From JACKNG01 sp040220855 (GTDB lineage: Bacteria > Pseudomonadota > Gammaproteobacteria > Ga0077536), in the NCBI GenBank assembly GCA_040220855.1, contig JAVJVZ010000029.1, positions 1 to 64,000 of the forward strand: 64,000 bases of DNA, read 5' to 3'. Below the pieces are notes generated by a model, which searched no databases, had not been told where the DNA came from, and saw only the letters and a list, made by a program, of their open reading frames with translations. Shown here one piece after another: positions 42,656 to 51,618 of this stretch. The translations under genes and the position numbers were made by a program. How positions within the stretch are numbered: position 1 is the first letter of the stretch; every line of letters begins with the position of its first letter.

Positions 42656-44806
42656 TCAGAACATCACAGACACGCCGGCGAAGACGCCGATGCCCTGGCC
42701 CGGTGTGAAGACGCGGCCGTTCTCACGGCGCTGATTGGCGTTGGTGGTGACGTTCGCGATGTAGTGCTTGTCGAAGACGTTCTCGACCGAGCCGAACAGC
42801 TGCAGCGCCTCGGTGAATCGCCACCCGGCGGTAATGCCCAGGAGCTCGTAGCCGGGGGTGTCGGTGGTGTTGGCGAAATCCACCCACGGCCCGCTCGGCA
42901 CCCAGCGCAGGTTGACGCCGAGGTACCACCCGGCTGTCGCGTCGAGGCGCAGCTCGCTGACATACAGCCACGTGGGGACGCCGGCGAGCGTGTTGTCGCC
43001 GAACACCCTGTCGTCGTCGAAGCGGAAGTCGTTCCAGGTGACGACGTTGCGCCAGGTCAGGCGGAGGCCGCGCGCGGCGAGCAGCGCCTGGGCGAGCCTG
43101 GCGTCGACGCCGGCTTCGAGTCCCTGGTGAAGCGTCTCGTCGGCGTTGTCGGTGAAAGAGACGAAACCGAACGCGCCAGGCGCGCCGAAATCGAGCAACT
43201 CCTTGTCGATCCAGCTGCGGTAGAGGGCGATATCCCAAGCGATGGCCGCGCGCTGGCCGCGCGTGCCGACCTCCACGGTGGTCGCGCGCTGGGCCTTCAA
43301 CGGGGTGAAGGGCAGGGCGCCGCCGGCCGTGAGGTCGGCCGTCGTCGGCGGCTCGAAGCCGCGGTTCAGGTTGACGAAGGCCTGCGCGTCCTCGGCGATG
43401 TCCCACAGCAGGCCGATGCGCGGGCTCAGCTGCGAGCTGGTGACGCGCCCGCTGACGTCGTTGAACAAGGCATCGTTATCGCGGACCGCGTACTGGTATT
43501 GCAGACCAAGTACGGCAACGAGCCCGTGGAACAGGGGCAGCTCTGCCTGGCCGTAGGCGTGGTGATTGGCGGCATCCTGGTCGCTGCTGGCGCGCAGTGT
43601 TCCGCGCGCGCCGAAGTCGTTCGACCACGTGCGCGCATCGTTGCTGGCGACGTTGCCGAAGGTGCCGAGCGTCCAGCGCAGCGGTCGCCCGCCGATGAGG
43701 AGCGTCCCGTTGCCGTCGACGAAGGCGCCGACTTCGTGCTCGGACTGGTCGATGATGCCGGCGAAGCGGGTGATCGCATGATCGAGTCCGCGCCAGGAAT
43801 ACCAGGCGCCGGCGGCGACGGTCGTGGTGCCGAGCCGGGCCACGGTACGGTTGGCAATGCGCAAGACGTCGAGGTTGCGATCCCAGTCATCGGCGACCGG
43901 CCCGGGGTCGAGCACGGTGACGGGGCCGCCGGGAAAGAACGGGCCGGCCGTGACGGCGCGTCCTGCCGCGCGCGGATTGGCCAGCGCATCGGCGCGGGCC
44001 AGGCTGCCGGCGAGCTCGAAATTGTCGCTGAGCGCGGTGAGGTAGACGCGCGTCTCTAGGTCTTCGCCGAGACGCAAACCGACATTGGCGAAGCCGTAGG
44101 CGCTGTCGACGCCGCTGTGCGCGCGAAAGCCGTCGCTGTGCAGCCCGGTCGCCGTGGCATAGACGTCGACGCGCTCGCCGGCATGGGCGAAGCCCGCATT
44201 GCCGCGCACGGTCTCGAAACTGCCGCCCTCGAGGCGCGCCTGCACGGGCGCCACCGCGGTGCGCCCGGTCGGCGTGACGATGTTGATGGCGCCGCCTAGG
44301 GAAGCGCCACCGTAGCGCAGCCCGTTGGCGCCCTTGTAGACCTCGATATAGCGCGCGGATAGGGGATCGACCTCCTGGAACTCGGTCAGGCCGCTCGCGC
44401 GCGTGATCGGGATGCCGTCGCGCAGCAGCGTGATGCCGCGCCGTTCGAACGAGGAATTGAGTCCCGAGCCGCGTACAGAGATACGGTTCTCACGTTGCGC
44501 TGAGGTGTCGGCGAACACCCCGGGTGTGAAGAGCAGGGCGTCACCGATGCTCTGGGCGAAGTCGTCGAGGTAGTTCTCGGCCTCCACGAAGCCGATGCCG
44601 CCTGGAATGCGTTCGAGCTCGCCGCGGGCGTGGGCGGGCGAGGGGGCAGTCAACGAGCCCGTCGCGCGCGTCGCCGTGACGATGACTTCCTCGGCGTGAC
44701 GGTCGCGCTGGCCAAGGCCTTGCGCAAGGGGCGCCAGCGAATGGCTGGCGAGCAGGCACACGGTACATAGCCGTGTCCACGGCAGCGGATTCAGTGCGAA
44801 TGGCAT
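42656..44806 (-). CDS. TonB-dependent outer membrane receptor
   Basis: Outer membrane transporter of 716 residues for an iron chelate or similar ligand. After the signal peptide comes a TonB-box-like segment EEVIVTATRA, then the plug domain (VRGSGLNSSFERRGITLLRD, then DPLSARYIEVYKGANGLRYG and GASLGGAINIVTPTG) and a 22-strand barrel ending in GIGVFAGVSVMF, with the terminal Phe for assembly. FGSVENVFDKHYIANV is the usual last-strand motif. It is followed 20 bases later by the PepSY gene, a common pair in siderophore uptake; the second gene is now broken. The palindrome at 44872-44888 lies upstream. Confidence 0.93.
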   Translation of the reverse strand: MPFALNPLPWTRLCTVCLLASHSLAPLAQGLGQRDRHAEEVIVTATRATGSLTAPSPAHARGELERIPGGIGFVEAENYLDDFAQSIGDALLFTPGVFADTSAQRENRISVRGSGLNSSFERRGITLLRDGIPITRASGLTEFQEVDPLSARYIEVYKGANGLRYGGASLGGAINIVTPTGRTAVAPVQARLEGGSFETVRGNAGFAHAGERVDVYATATGLHSDGFRAHSGVDSAYGFANVGLRLGEDLETRVYLTALSDNFELAGSLARADALANPRAAGRAVTAGPFFPGGPVTVLDPGPVADDWDRNLDVLRIANRTVARLGTTTVAAGAWYSWRGLDHAITRFAGIIDQSEHEVGAFVDGNGTLLIGGRPLRWTLGTFGNVASNDARTWSNDFGARGTLRASSDQDAANHHAYGQAELPLFHGLVAVLGLQYQYAVRDNDALFNDVSGRVTSSQLSPRIGLLWDIAEDAQAFVNLNRGFEPPTTADLTAGGALPFTPLKAQRATTVEVGTRGQRAAIAWDIALYRSWIDKELLDFGAPGAFGFVSFTDNADETLHQGLEAGVDARLAQALLAARGLRLTWRNVVTWNDFRFDDDRVFGDNTLAGVPTWLYVSELRLDATAGWYLGVNLRWVPSGPWVDFANTTDTPGYELLGITAGWRFTEALQLFGSVENVFDKHYIANVTTNANQRRENGRVFTPGQGIGVFAGVSVMF

Positions 44807-44871
44807 CGGCGACGCGTGCGTTCGATTGAAGAGCGGGGTGCCAGCCTAGGGGCCACCAGCCAGCGCGACAA

Positions 44872-44888
44872 TGCGACAATTTGTCGCA
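44872..44888. promoter_or_regulatory. Candidate operator upstream of the TonB receptor
   Basis: TGCGACA-ATT-TGTCGCA, a perfect inverted repeat with 7-bp arms, preceded by another partial copy (GCGACAAT). It lies 66 bases before the receptor ATG in the gap to the divergent SDR gene. It does not resemble a Fur box; the regulator is unknown. Confidence 0.5.
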
Positions 44889-45023
44889 CCCGTGGTCGCG
44901 AACCCCCGGCAACGGCGTCGCCGTATTGCGCGGGCCAGGCTCATCGCGGTTACCATCGGGTCGGCGCGCGCTCGCGGCGCTCGTCACACGTATCGTTGCC
45001 AGGTCTCGAAGCAGGGGAGAGTC

Positions 45024-45788
45024 ATGTCCGAAGAAATGTTCGATCTGAGCGGCAAGGTCGCGTTGATCACCGGCGGCAGTCGCGGGCTTGGGCGCCAGAT
45101 GGCGCTCGCGTTCGCGGAGCGCGGCGCCGACGTCGCGGTAGTGAGTCGCAAGCTCGAGAACTGCGAGGAGGTGGCGCGCGAGATCGAGGCGCGCGGGCGC
45201 CGCGCGTTCGCCTACGGCTGCCACGTCGGCCGCTGGGCCGAACTCGACCCGATGGTGGAGGCGGTCTACGGCGCGCTCGGACGCGTCGATATCCTGGTCA
45301 ATAACGCCGGCATGTCGCCGCTGTATCCGTCGCTGGACCAGATCAGCGAGGAGTTGTTCGACAAGGTCGTGGCGCTCAATCTCAAGGCGCCGTTCCGCCT
45401 GATGGCGGTCGTCGGCAAGCGCATGATGGAGGCGGGCGGGGGCACCATCATCAACATCTCGAGCACGGCGTCGATGACGCCGAGCCCGGGCTCGCAGCCC
45501 TACGGCGCGGCCAAGGCGGGCCTCAACATGATCACACAGGCGTTCGCGCACGCCTACGGGCCGTCGGTGCGGGTGAACTGCATCATGGCCGGCCCCTTCC
45601 TCACCGACATCTCCAAGGCCTGGGACATGGAGGCGTTCGCCCAGCGTGCCGAGCGCATGGCGCTCAAACGTGGCGGGGAGCCGCACGAGATCGTGGGTGC
45701 TGCGCTGTATTTCGCGAGCGCCGCGTCGAGCTTCACCACCGGCGCCATCCTGCCGGTCGATGGCGGCTGGCTCGGCAGCGACGACTGA
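45024..45788 (+). CDS. Short-chain dehydrogenase/reductase
   Basis: Classical SDR of 254 residues. It has TGGSRGLG for the cofactor, NNAG, the catalytic Ser in INISSTASM and Tyr-Lys in YGAAKAG, and the C-terminal VDGGWLGSDD. VVSRKLENCEEVAREIEARG suggests NADP preference. The ATG at 45024 has GGGGAGA in front; the frame extends further but the added residues are not family-like. No operon partner in the same direction; substrate unknown. Confidence 0.92.
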   Translation: MSEEMFDLSGKVALITGGSRGLGRQMALAFAERGADVAVVSRKLENCEEVAREIEARGRRAFAYGCHVGRWAELDPMVEAVYGALGRVDILVNNAGMSPLYPSLDQISEELFDKVVALNLKAPFRLMAVVGKRMMEAGGGTIINISSTASMTPSPGSQPYGAAKAGLNMITQAFAHAYGPSVRVNCIMAGPFLTDISKAWDMEAFAQRAERMALKRGGEPHEIVGAALYFASAASSFTTGAILPVDGGWLGSDD

Positions 45789-45883
45789 GGCGGCGGGCCA
45801 GGGGCCACGGCCGCCCAGCGTCGCGGAGAGTAACGAGGGGAGCGGGGCGCCGGGCCCGGTCGTGCCTTGGCGCAAGCGGCGGG

Positions 45884-46759
45884 TCAGTGCAGGACGGTCG
45901 ACTCCGCGACGCGCGGGCCCGGCATGATCAGGCGAATCGCCTCGGCCACGCCGGCCGCGCAGATGGCCCGCACCTCGGCCAGTTCCTCGTCATCGATCGG
46001 GCATATCGCGCGTGCCTCGGGCGCGATGTGCAGGTTATCGACCGGCACGTGCTGGCCGTCGTAGCCGGGCGCGAGACGAACGGCGATGTGCAGCACGGCG
46101 GCCTCGGACGCATGCGCCTGGCCCGGCCGCGGTTCGAGCTGGTGGGCAACGGCCGCGCACAGCGCCTCCGGCAGGCGCCAGCGTTCGAGCAGTGCGGCGC
46201 CGACCTCGCCGTAGTGGTAGCCGAGCTCGCGGCGCTCGAGCGTGAGCAGGCTCGAGCCGCTGTGTGCAGCCTCGGCGAAGATGGCGTCGAGCGCCTCGGC
46301 GCGCGTCTGCAGCAGCACCAGGTGACCGACGTCGTGCAGCAGTCCCATGAGGAAGTAGCGTTCCGAGTCCACCGCGAGGCGACGTTCGGCGAGACAACGC
46401 GCGAGGACGGCGCACTCGATGGCGCGGCGCCAGAACAGGGTCATGTCGATGCTGCCCGACGGCACGTGGCAGAGCCGGTCGACCGCGGTGCTCGCGAGGA
46501 CGATGTCGTGCAGCTGGCTGGTGCCCATCAAGGTGAGCGCTCGGTCGAGGCGGTCGATGCGCGAGGCGAAACCGAACAGCGCGCTGTTCGCGATGCGGAG
46601 CACGCGCGCGGCGAGCGCCGCGTCGGTGGCAACGACACGCGCGAAATCGGCGATGCCCGAGCTCGGGTCATCGTGCAGCTCGCGCAGCTTGAGATACACC
46701 TCGGGCAGTGTGAACAGGCGGTCGACGCTGTCGAGCAGCCGGCTGATGTCTTCACGCAT
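45884..46759 (-). CDS. HDOD-domain protein
   Basis: A 291-residue HDOD protein, a family of signalling proteins related to HD phosphohydrolases but usually without the full metal site. It shows FTLPEVYLKLRELHDDPSSG, then VLRIANSALFGFASRIDRLD and FLMGLLHDVGHLVLLQTRAE, with the HDxGH part kept. The C-terminal 60 residues are less conserved. The chosen ATG gives the family N-terminus; the frame continues upstream without another good start. Role probably in cell-cycle, motility or nucleotide signalling, by family. Confidence 0.85.
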   Translation of the reverse strand: MREDISRLLDSVDRLFTLPEVYLKLRELHDDPSSGIADFARVVATDAALAARVLRIANSALFGFASRIDRLDRALTLMGTSQLHDIVLASTAVDRLCHVPSGSIDMTLFWRRAIECAVLARCLAERRLAVDSERYFLMGLLHDVGHLVLLQTRAEALDAIFAEAAHSGSSLLTLERRELGYHYGEVGAALLERWRLPEALCAAVAHQLEPRPGQAHASEAAVLHIAVRLAPGYDGQHVPVDNLHIAPEARAICPIDDEELAEVRAICAAGVAEAIRLIMPGPRVAESTVLH

Positions 46760-47180
46760 GGCGACGCGCCCATTCCATGGAAGTGAACAATCGTTGCGTG
46801 CGTAGCGGCGGTGCGAGGGGAATCTTGACGCTGCGCCGGGCAGCCCCGGCAGCGAAACGGAGCGACACGTGGGCGGTGAAGCCGCCGGCCGGGGATGAGG
46901 ACGTAGCCGGCTTCGACAGGCGCTAGAGCTGGAATCAGGAAGCCTCTTCGACTCCCATAACTTAACATAATATACATTATGCGAAGTTATGCATGGCGCG
47001 AAGCGGTGCCTTGGCGCCGTCGCCAGAGCGCCCGGCGTGCGCAACCTGCGCACGCGCACGCCCACGGATTCGAGGCGTCCTCAATGGCCGTGTGCAGGCA
47101 GCAAGCTCAAGCGTGCCGTTTCGCATAGGCGTCGCACGTTGTCCGGAGGAACCCCGCGCGTTGCGCGGCGCGCGAATGCG
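46760..47180. other. Intergenic region with an AT-rich palindrome, no gene seen
   Basis: About 420 bases between the HDOD gene start and the end of the FAD monooxygenase gene, both on the minus strand. No protein-like frame was found. The notable content is the AT-rich 36-base palindrome at 46956-46991. It must hold the HDOD promoter. Confidence 0.55.
46956..46991. promoter_or_regulatory. 36-base near-perfect AT-rich palindrome
   Basis: Arms of 16 bases around an ATAC centre. The left arm begins CATAACTT and ends CATAAT; the right arm is its reverse complement except for two bases (AA against CG). In a GC-rich genome this is a strong regulatory signal, probably a repressor site or promoter-linked operator about 200 bases upstream of the HDOD gene. 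It also resembles a lox site in outline, discussed below. Confidence 0.6.
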
Positions 47181-48425
47181 TCAGTCGACGCTGGTCGTAT
47201 CGCCCGTCAAGTAACGCTCCGGGTGCGGACTCGCGACTTCGCGAATGATCGTGTTCGGTGCCAGGTGAGCCGCTGCACCGGCGTTCCGCGCGTCGGCAGC
47301 TTGCGGAGCGCCGATGTGCGCACCGAGTCGTCGCCCCCAGGTCAGCGCGGCGTGGCCGAACGCGAGCCGCCGCTGCTCCCAGGCCGTCAGGGCGGACTCG
47401 CGGCGGGTCGGGTCCGCAAGCGCGAAGATGTCGCCGAGTTCGCGAGCATCGCCGGCGGCCTTGGACACGCCGAGTCCGACGTGGGGCCGCGCGGTACACG
47501 CGGCATCACCAATCAGAAGGACCCGACCCTGTCGCAGGCGCTCGGCGCGGCCATCGACAATCGCCTGCAGGAATGGCCGCGGTGTCGCCGCCACCACCGC
47601 GCCGAGTACCGGCGGCAGCAGCCGCTCGGCGGCATCGCGCATGCCTCCGACGTGCGTATCGCGGATGAGCGCCGGCGGAATGCCGTCGGGGTGATGCGTG
47701 CCGTCGGCGGCCGTGAGGAGGTCCTCGAGTGGTGCGCCGCCGCCGACCGGACGGTACCACACCCAGTTGTACCAGCGCTGGCCGGGCCGCAGATCGTCTT
47801 CAGGTCCCGCCACCAGGTAGCACAACAGGTGCTCTCCATGCGGCAAGGCGAAGCTCATGCGGTGCTCGAGCGCGGCGCGTACCTCGCCGTCGAGCGCGTT
47901 CTCGAGCACGAGACCGCGCCAGGCAACGTAGCCCGCGTAGCGCAGCCGCGCGCTCGGGGCGACCTGGGCGCGCAGCGTCGAGCGGCTGCCGTCGGCACCG
48001 ATCAGCCAGTCGGCCTCGTGCCACGTGCCATCTGCGCAGCCAACCTGGACGCCTGCGGCGTGTTGCTGCACGTCGGTCACCACCTTACCTTTACAGTAAC
48101 GTGCGGCGCAGGCACCGCGCAGCATGCGATAGACCAGACCCCATGAGGTGAAGACCTGTGGCTGTGCGAACTGTTCGACGACGCGGCCGTCAGCCGCGAA
48201 CAGCTGCCGTCCGCGGGCGTGCACACCTACCGCGGTTCCCGCATCCAGTCCGAGCGCAGCGAGCACTTCGAACAGGTCGCGGTGGATGGCGATACCGGCA
48301 CCGCGGCCGGCGAGGTCTTCGCCGGAACGCTCGAGGATGGTGACTTCGACACCGTGCCGGGCCAGCAGCGCTGCCGCGCATACGCCGGCCACCGAACCAC
48401 CGACGACGAGGACCCGCGTGCTCAT
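47181..48425 (-). CDS. FAD-dependent monooxygenase (aromatic hydroxylase type)
   Basis: Single-component flavin monooxygenase of 414 residues related to 2,6-dihydroxypyridine and salicylate hydroxylases. It has the Rossmann motif VVGGSVAGVCAAALLARHG, RGAGIAIHRDLFEVLAALG, the DG motif LIGADGSRSTLR and GRVLLIGDAACTARPHVGLG for FAD ribityl binding. It likely inserts one oxygen atom into an aromatic or N-heterocyclic ring with NAD(P)H. No neighbours share its direction closely, so the substrate is open. Confidence 0.88.
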   Translation of the reverse strand: MSTRVLVVGGSVAGVCAAALLARHGVEVTILERSGEDLAGRGAGIAIHRDLFEVLAALGLDAGTAVGVHARGRQLFAADGRVVEQFAQPQVFTSWGLVYRMLRGACAARYCKGKVVTDVQQHAAGVQVGCADGTWHEADWLIGADGSRSTLRAQVAPSARLRYAGYVAWRGLVLENALDGEVRAALEHRMSFALPHGEHLLCYLVAGPEDDLRPGQRWYNWVWYRPVGGGAPLEDLLTAADGTHHPDGIPPALIRDTHVGGMRDAAERLLPPVLGAVVAATPRPFLQAIVDGRAERLRQGRVLLIGDAACTARPHVGLGVSKAAGDARELGDIFALADPTRRESALTAWEQRRLAFGHAALTWGRRLGAHIGAPQAADARNAGAAAHLAPNTIIREVASPHPERYLTGDTTSVD

Positions 48426-48687
48426 CGCCGGCGCTCGCCCGGCCGGCGGGCAGCCGCGTGCGTGACGTGCGGCGAGCCCGCGCAGAATCTAATAATCGAG
48501 ATCACAATAATCCACTAAAAATTTGATTTATAAAGATATATATGTCTGGTTCAAGTCGATTCGAGCTTTTGCGTCGAGCAGCTGCCATTGCTGACCGGCG
48601 ATACGGTGCAACGCCCTCCTGGCGGCGCCCGCCGCGTGCTACAGCTTGAAGCCTTAAGGTAGAAAAATAAATATAAAAAACAAACAT

Positions 48688-50022
48688 ATGAAAGATAAAT
48701 CGAATTTTGATTCTAAGGATAATGCGGAGGCTGCCGGCAACGGCCTGCTGAATCGTCGCGTGTTCCTCGGCGGCGCCGCCGGCGCCCTCACCCTCTCCTT
48801 CACCGCGCCGTTGCCGGCGACGCCACGCGATGCGCTCGCGCCCGGTCAGCGCGTACCCGGTGCACCGTTCACCAACTACGGCCAGCCATCGCCGTACGAA
48901 CGCGGCGTGGTGCGGTGGATCGCCGCCAACGACGCGGTGCCCGGCAACGGTATTGCGTGGACGCCACTGGAGCAGCTCGACGGCGCGCTGACGCCCAACG
49001 GCCTGCATTTCGAGCGGCATCATAACGGCATCCCCGACATCGATCCCGCCGCGCACCGCCTGCGCATCGCGGGCAACGTGGCGCGCCCGCTCGAGTTCGA
49101 TGTCGACGCCCTGTTGCGCTACCCCCGCGTCTCGCGCACCTGTTTCGTCGAATGCGGCGGCAACAGCAATGCGGCCTGGCGCCGTCGGCCCGTGCAGACG
49201 ACCGCGGGCAATTTCCATGGCCTCGTCTCCGGCAGCGAATGGACCGGCGTGCCGCTCGCCCTGCTCCTCGACGAAGCCGGCGTGGCGGAAGACGCACACT
49301 GGGTCATCGCCGAAGGCGCCGATGCCTTCTCGCTCACGATGAGCATTCCGCTCGCCAAGGCGCGCAGGGACTGCCTGCTCGCGCTGTTCCAGAACGGCGA
49401 GCGTCTGCGCCCGTCGCAAGGCTACCCCGTGCGCCTGCTCGTGCCTGGTTGGGAGGGCGTCCTCAATGTCAAATGGCTGAAGGGGCTCTACCTCGCCGAC
49501 CAGCCGGCGATGGCACGCAACGAGACCGCGAAGTACACCGAACTGCAGCCCGATGGTCGCGCTCGCCAGTTCACCTTCACCATGGGGCCGAAGTCGCTGA
49601 TCACGCGGCCCTCGGCGCAGATGCGCCTGCCGGCACCGGGGTTCTACGAGATCAGCGGGCTGGCCTGGTCGGGGTACGGCCGCGTGGCGCGCGTCGAGGT
49701 GTCCGCCGACGCCGGCGCGAGCTGGGCCGAGGCGGCCCTGGCCGAGCCCATCCTGCCCGCTGCGCTGACCCGCTTCCGGGCACCCTGGCAGTGGTCCGGT
49801 GGCCCCGCCGTGCTGCAGAGCCGGGTCACTGACGAGCACGGCAACGTGCAGCCGAGTCGCGCCGCGTTGCTCGCCGAGCGCGGGCGTCATGGTTATTACC
49901 ACTACAACGCGATTGTCAGCTGGGCCGTCGCCGACGACGGTTACGTCACCCATACCTATGTCGACACGCCCATCGAGAAGACGCCTCTCGAGGACTTGTT
50001 CATGGATGAGGAATGGGATTAG
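48688..50022 (+). CDS. soxC: Sulfite dehydrogenase / sulfane dehydrogenase subunit SoxC
   Basis: Periplasmic molybdenum-cofactor enzyme of 444 residues that oxidises a sulfane or sulfite sulfur, passing electrons to a cytochrome. The Tat signal is LNRRVFLGGAAGALTLSF. SoxC signatures: WTPLEQLDGALTPNGLHFER then HHNGIPDIDPA, and the cofactor Cys in SRTCFVECGGNSNAAW. The dimerisation domain ends with YTHTYVDTPIEKTPLEDLF. The first 15 codons are AT-rich, unlike the rest of the gene. No Shine-Dalgarno sequence is apparent. soxD-like gene follows two bases after the stop. SoxXYZAB are not in this window. Confidence 0.92.
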   Translation: MKDKSNFDSKDNAEAAGNGLLNRRVFLGGAAGALTLSFTAPLPATPRDALAPGQRVPGAPFTNYGQPSPYERGVVRWIAANDAVPGNGIAWTPLEQLDGALTPNGLHFERHHNGIPDIDPAAHRLRIAGNVARPLEFDVDALLRYPRVSRTCFVECGGNSNAAWRRRPVQTTAGNFHGLVSGSEWTGVPLALLLDEAGVAEDAHWVIAEGADAFSLTMSIPLAKARRDCLLALFQNGERLRPSQGYPVRLLVPGWEGVLNVKWLKGLYLADQPAMARNETAKYTELQPDGRARQFTFTMGPKSLITRPSAQMRLPAPGFYEISGLAWSGYGRVARVEVSADAGASWAEAALAEPILPAALTRFRAPWQWSGGPAVLQSRVTDEHGNVQPSRAALLAERGRHGYYHYNAIVSWAVADDGYVTHTYVDTPIEKTPLEDLFMDEEWD

Positions 50023-50024
50023 AA

Positions 50025-50558
50025 ATGTCATATAACCATCTATTAAAATTGATGTTTATTCTTATCTCTTTCGATGTGCAGGCGGGTCCGCCTGCGCCTG
50101 CGCTCGGCCAGCCGCTCGCGGGCGGTCGCGCGCAGTCCGCGCTCAGCGTGGTGTTCCCCGATGGCCGCGGACTGCCACCCGGCAGCGGCAGCGTCGAGGC
50201 CGGCAGAGGGCTCTATGCGGCCCGTTGTGCGACCTGCCACGGTGTTGCCGGTCGCGGTGGTCCGGGGGGCGAACTCGCGGGTGGTCGTTCCGACCTGACC
50301 GCCGAGCAGCCGGACCAGACCATCGGCACCTACTGGCCGTATGCGACGACGCTGTTCGATTTCATCCGCCGCGCCATGCCGATGGACGCGCCGTGGTCAC
50401 TCGCCGACGACGAGGTCTACGCGCTGACCGCCTACCTGCTGCATATCAACGGTGTCGTCGAGGCGGATGCAACGCTCGACGCCGCGGCGCTCGCTGCCGT
50501 ACGCATGCCGAACAGGGAGGGTTTTGTCGGCATCGAGGCGCACCCTTCGGCGCCGTGA
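50025..50558 (+). CDS. SoxD-like mono-haem cytochrome c
   Basis: Periplasmic cytochrome c of 177 residues, probable electron acceptor of SoxC. The signal peptide is MSYNHLLKLMFILISFDVQA. The single haem site is CATCH in YAARCATCHGVAGRGG, with a possible Met ligand in RRAMPMDAPWSLADDEVYAL. Classical SoxD has two haems and about twice this length, so this is a short version, closer in build to SorB-type partners. The signal peptide is written with AT-rich codons. It starts two bases after the soxC stop. Confidence 0.86.
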   Translation: MSYNHLLKLMFILISFDVQAGPPAPALGQPLAGGRAQSALSVVFPDGRGLPPGSGSVEAGRGLYAARCATCHGVAGRGGPGGELAGGRSDLTAEQPDQTIGTYWPYATTLFDFIRRAMPMDAPWSLADDEVYALTAYLLHINGVVEADATLDAAALAAVRMPNREGFVGIEAHPSAP

Positions 50559-50619
50559 TGGCGGTGGGCGACCGGTTGCCTGGCTCTCAGTTGCCCGGCC
50601 TTTTGTTATTCCTAATTCG

Positions 50620-50631
50620 TATAACGTTATA
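50620..50631. promoter_or_regulatory. AT-rich palindrome upstream of the TSUP-SQR genes
   Basis: TATAACGTTATA, a perfect 12-bp palindrome, followed by a near repeat AACGTAATAT (against AACGTTATAT in the palindrome). It lies about 50 bases before the TSUP gene in an AT-rich patch (about 50603-50655). It may be a repressor site, possibly of a sulfide-responsive ArsR-type regulator, but no such regulator gene is in the window. Confidence 0.5.
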
Positions 50632-50681
50632 TCCAAACGTAATATATACTCGCAGCGAGCCCGCACCGGAACCGGCATGTC

Positions 50682-51572
50682 ATGTTCTCGCTGACGACGC
50701 TGCTGATACTCGTGGCCGGTATGGTCATCGGCCTGCTGCTCGGCCTGACCGGCGGCGGTGGCTCGATTCTCACCGTGCCGCTGCTCGTCTACGTGGTTGG
50801 CCTGGACGCGAAGGTCGCCATCGCCACGTCGCTGCTGGTGGTCGGGCTCGCCAGCCTCGCCGCCCTGCTCCCCCACTCTCGCCACGGTAACGTCTACTGG
50901 CGTACCGGAATCATTTTCGGTCTCGCCGGCATGGCCGGCGCCTATACCGGCGGCTGGGTCGCCCGTTACATCGCCGACGCCATCCTGCTGCTGTTGTTCG
51001 CCGCAGTCATGATCGGCAGCGGCATAGCGATGCTGCGACGGCGCCCCGCGGCGCCCGAGGGGCACGTCACGGTGCCCCGCAGCTGGGCCAAGATCGTCGC
51101 CGACGGTTTCGTGGTCGGTATCGTCACCGGCCTCGTCGGAGCCGGCGGTGGGTTTCTCGTCGTGCCGGCGCTCGCGCTGCTGGGCGGGCTGCCGATGCAT
51201 GCGGCGGTCGGCACCTCGCTGCTCGTGATCACCATGAAATGCTTTGCCGGGCTGGCGGGCTACATCACCCATGTGCCCGTCGATCTCGAGTCCGGCATCA
51301 TCGTCAGTGCCCTCGCCATTGCCGGTACCGTGCTTGGCAGCCGCTTGTCCAAAGCCGTTTCCGGCACGCAGCTGCGCCAGGGGTTCGGCGTCTTCGTGCT
51401 CGTCATCGCCGCTATACTCGTGGTGATCGAAGGCAGCCGCCTGCTCGCCCACGCCTGGCATCTCGATCGCCACGTCATGGGCGCCCTGCTCGGCGGCGTG
51501 GAAGCGCTGCTGGCGCTGGGCTTCCTGGTCTGGCGTGCGAGCAATGCTTCGCACGCCCATCCCCAGCACTGA
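50682..51572 (+). CDS. Sulfite exporter TauE/SafE (TSUP) family permease
   Basis: Inner-membrane permease of 296 residues with about eight helices and the two family repeats: GLLLGLTGGGGSILTVPLLV near the N-terminus and VGIVTGLVGAGGGFLVVPAL at about residue 150. It probably exports sulfite or another sulfur anion produced by the neighbouring enzymes. The final residues HAHPQH are His-rich. It is followed by the SQR gene after 46 bases. Confidence 0.9.
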   Translation: MFSLTTLLILVAGMVIGLLLGLTGGGGSILTVPLLVYVVGLDAKVAIATSLLVVGLASLAALLPHSRHGNVYWRTGIIFGLAGMAGAYTGGWVARYIADAILLLLFAAVMIGSGIAMLRRRPAAPEGHVTVPRSWAKIVADGFVVGIVTGLVGAGGGFLVVPALALLGGLPMHAAVGTSLLVITMKCFAGLAGYITHVPVDLESGIIVSALAIAGTVLGSRLSKAVSGTQLRQGFGVFVLVIAAILVVIEGSRLLAHAWHLDRHVMGALLGGVEALLALGFLVWRASNASHAHPQH

Positions 51573-51618
51573 GTCGGCGCGCAGCCCACGCAAACCAAGA
51601 ACACCGGAGGGAAGCTCT

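Noticed and set aside
42626..44059. 477-codon open frame on the plus strand
   Set aside because: Antisense to the TonB receptor gene; no recognisable protein.
46956..46991. A true loxP site
   Set aside because: The left arm and spacer differ too much from loxP, and no Cre-like recombinase gene is in the window; operator is the simpler reading.
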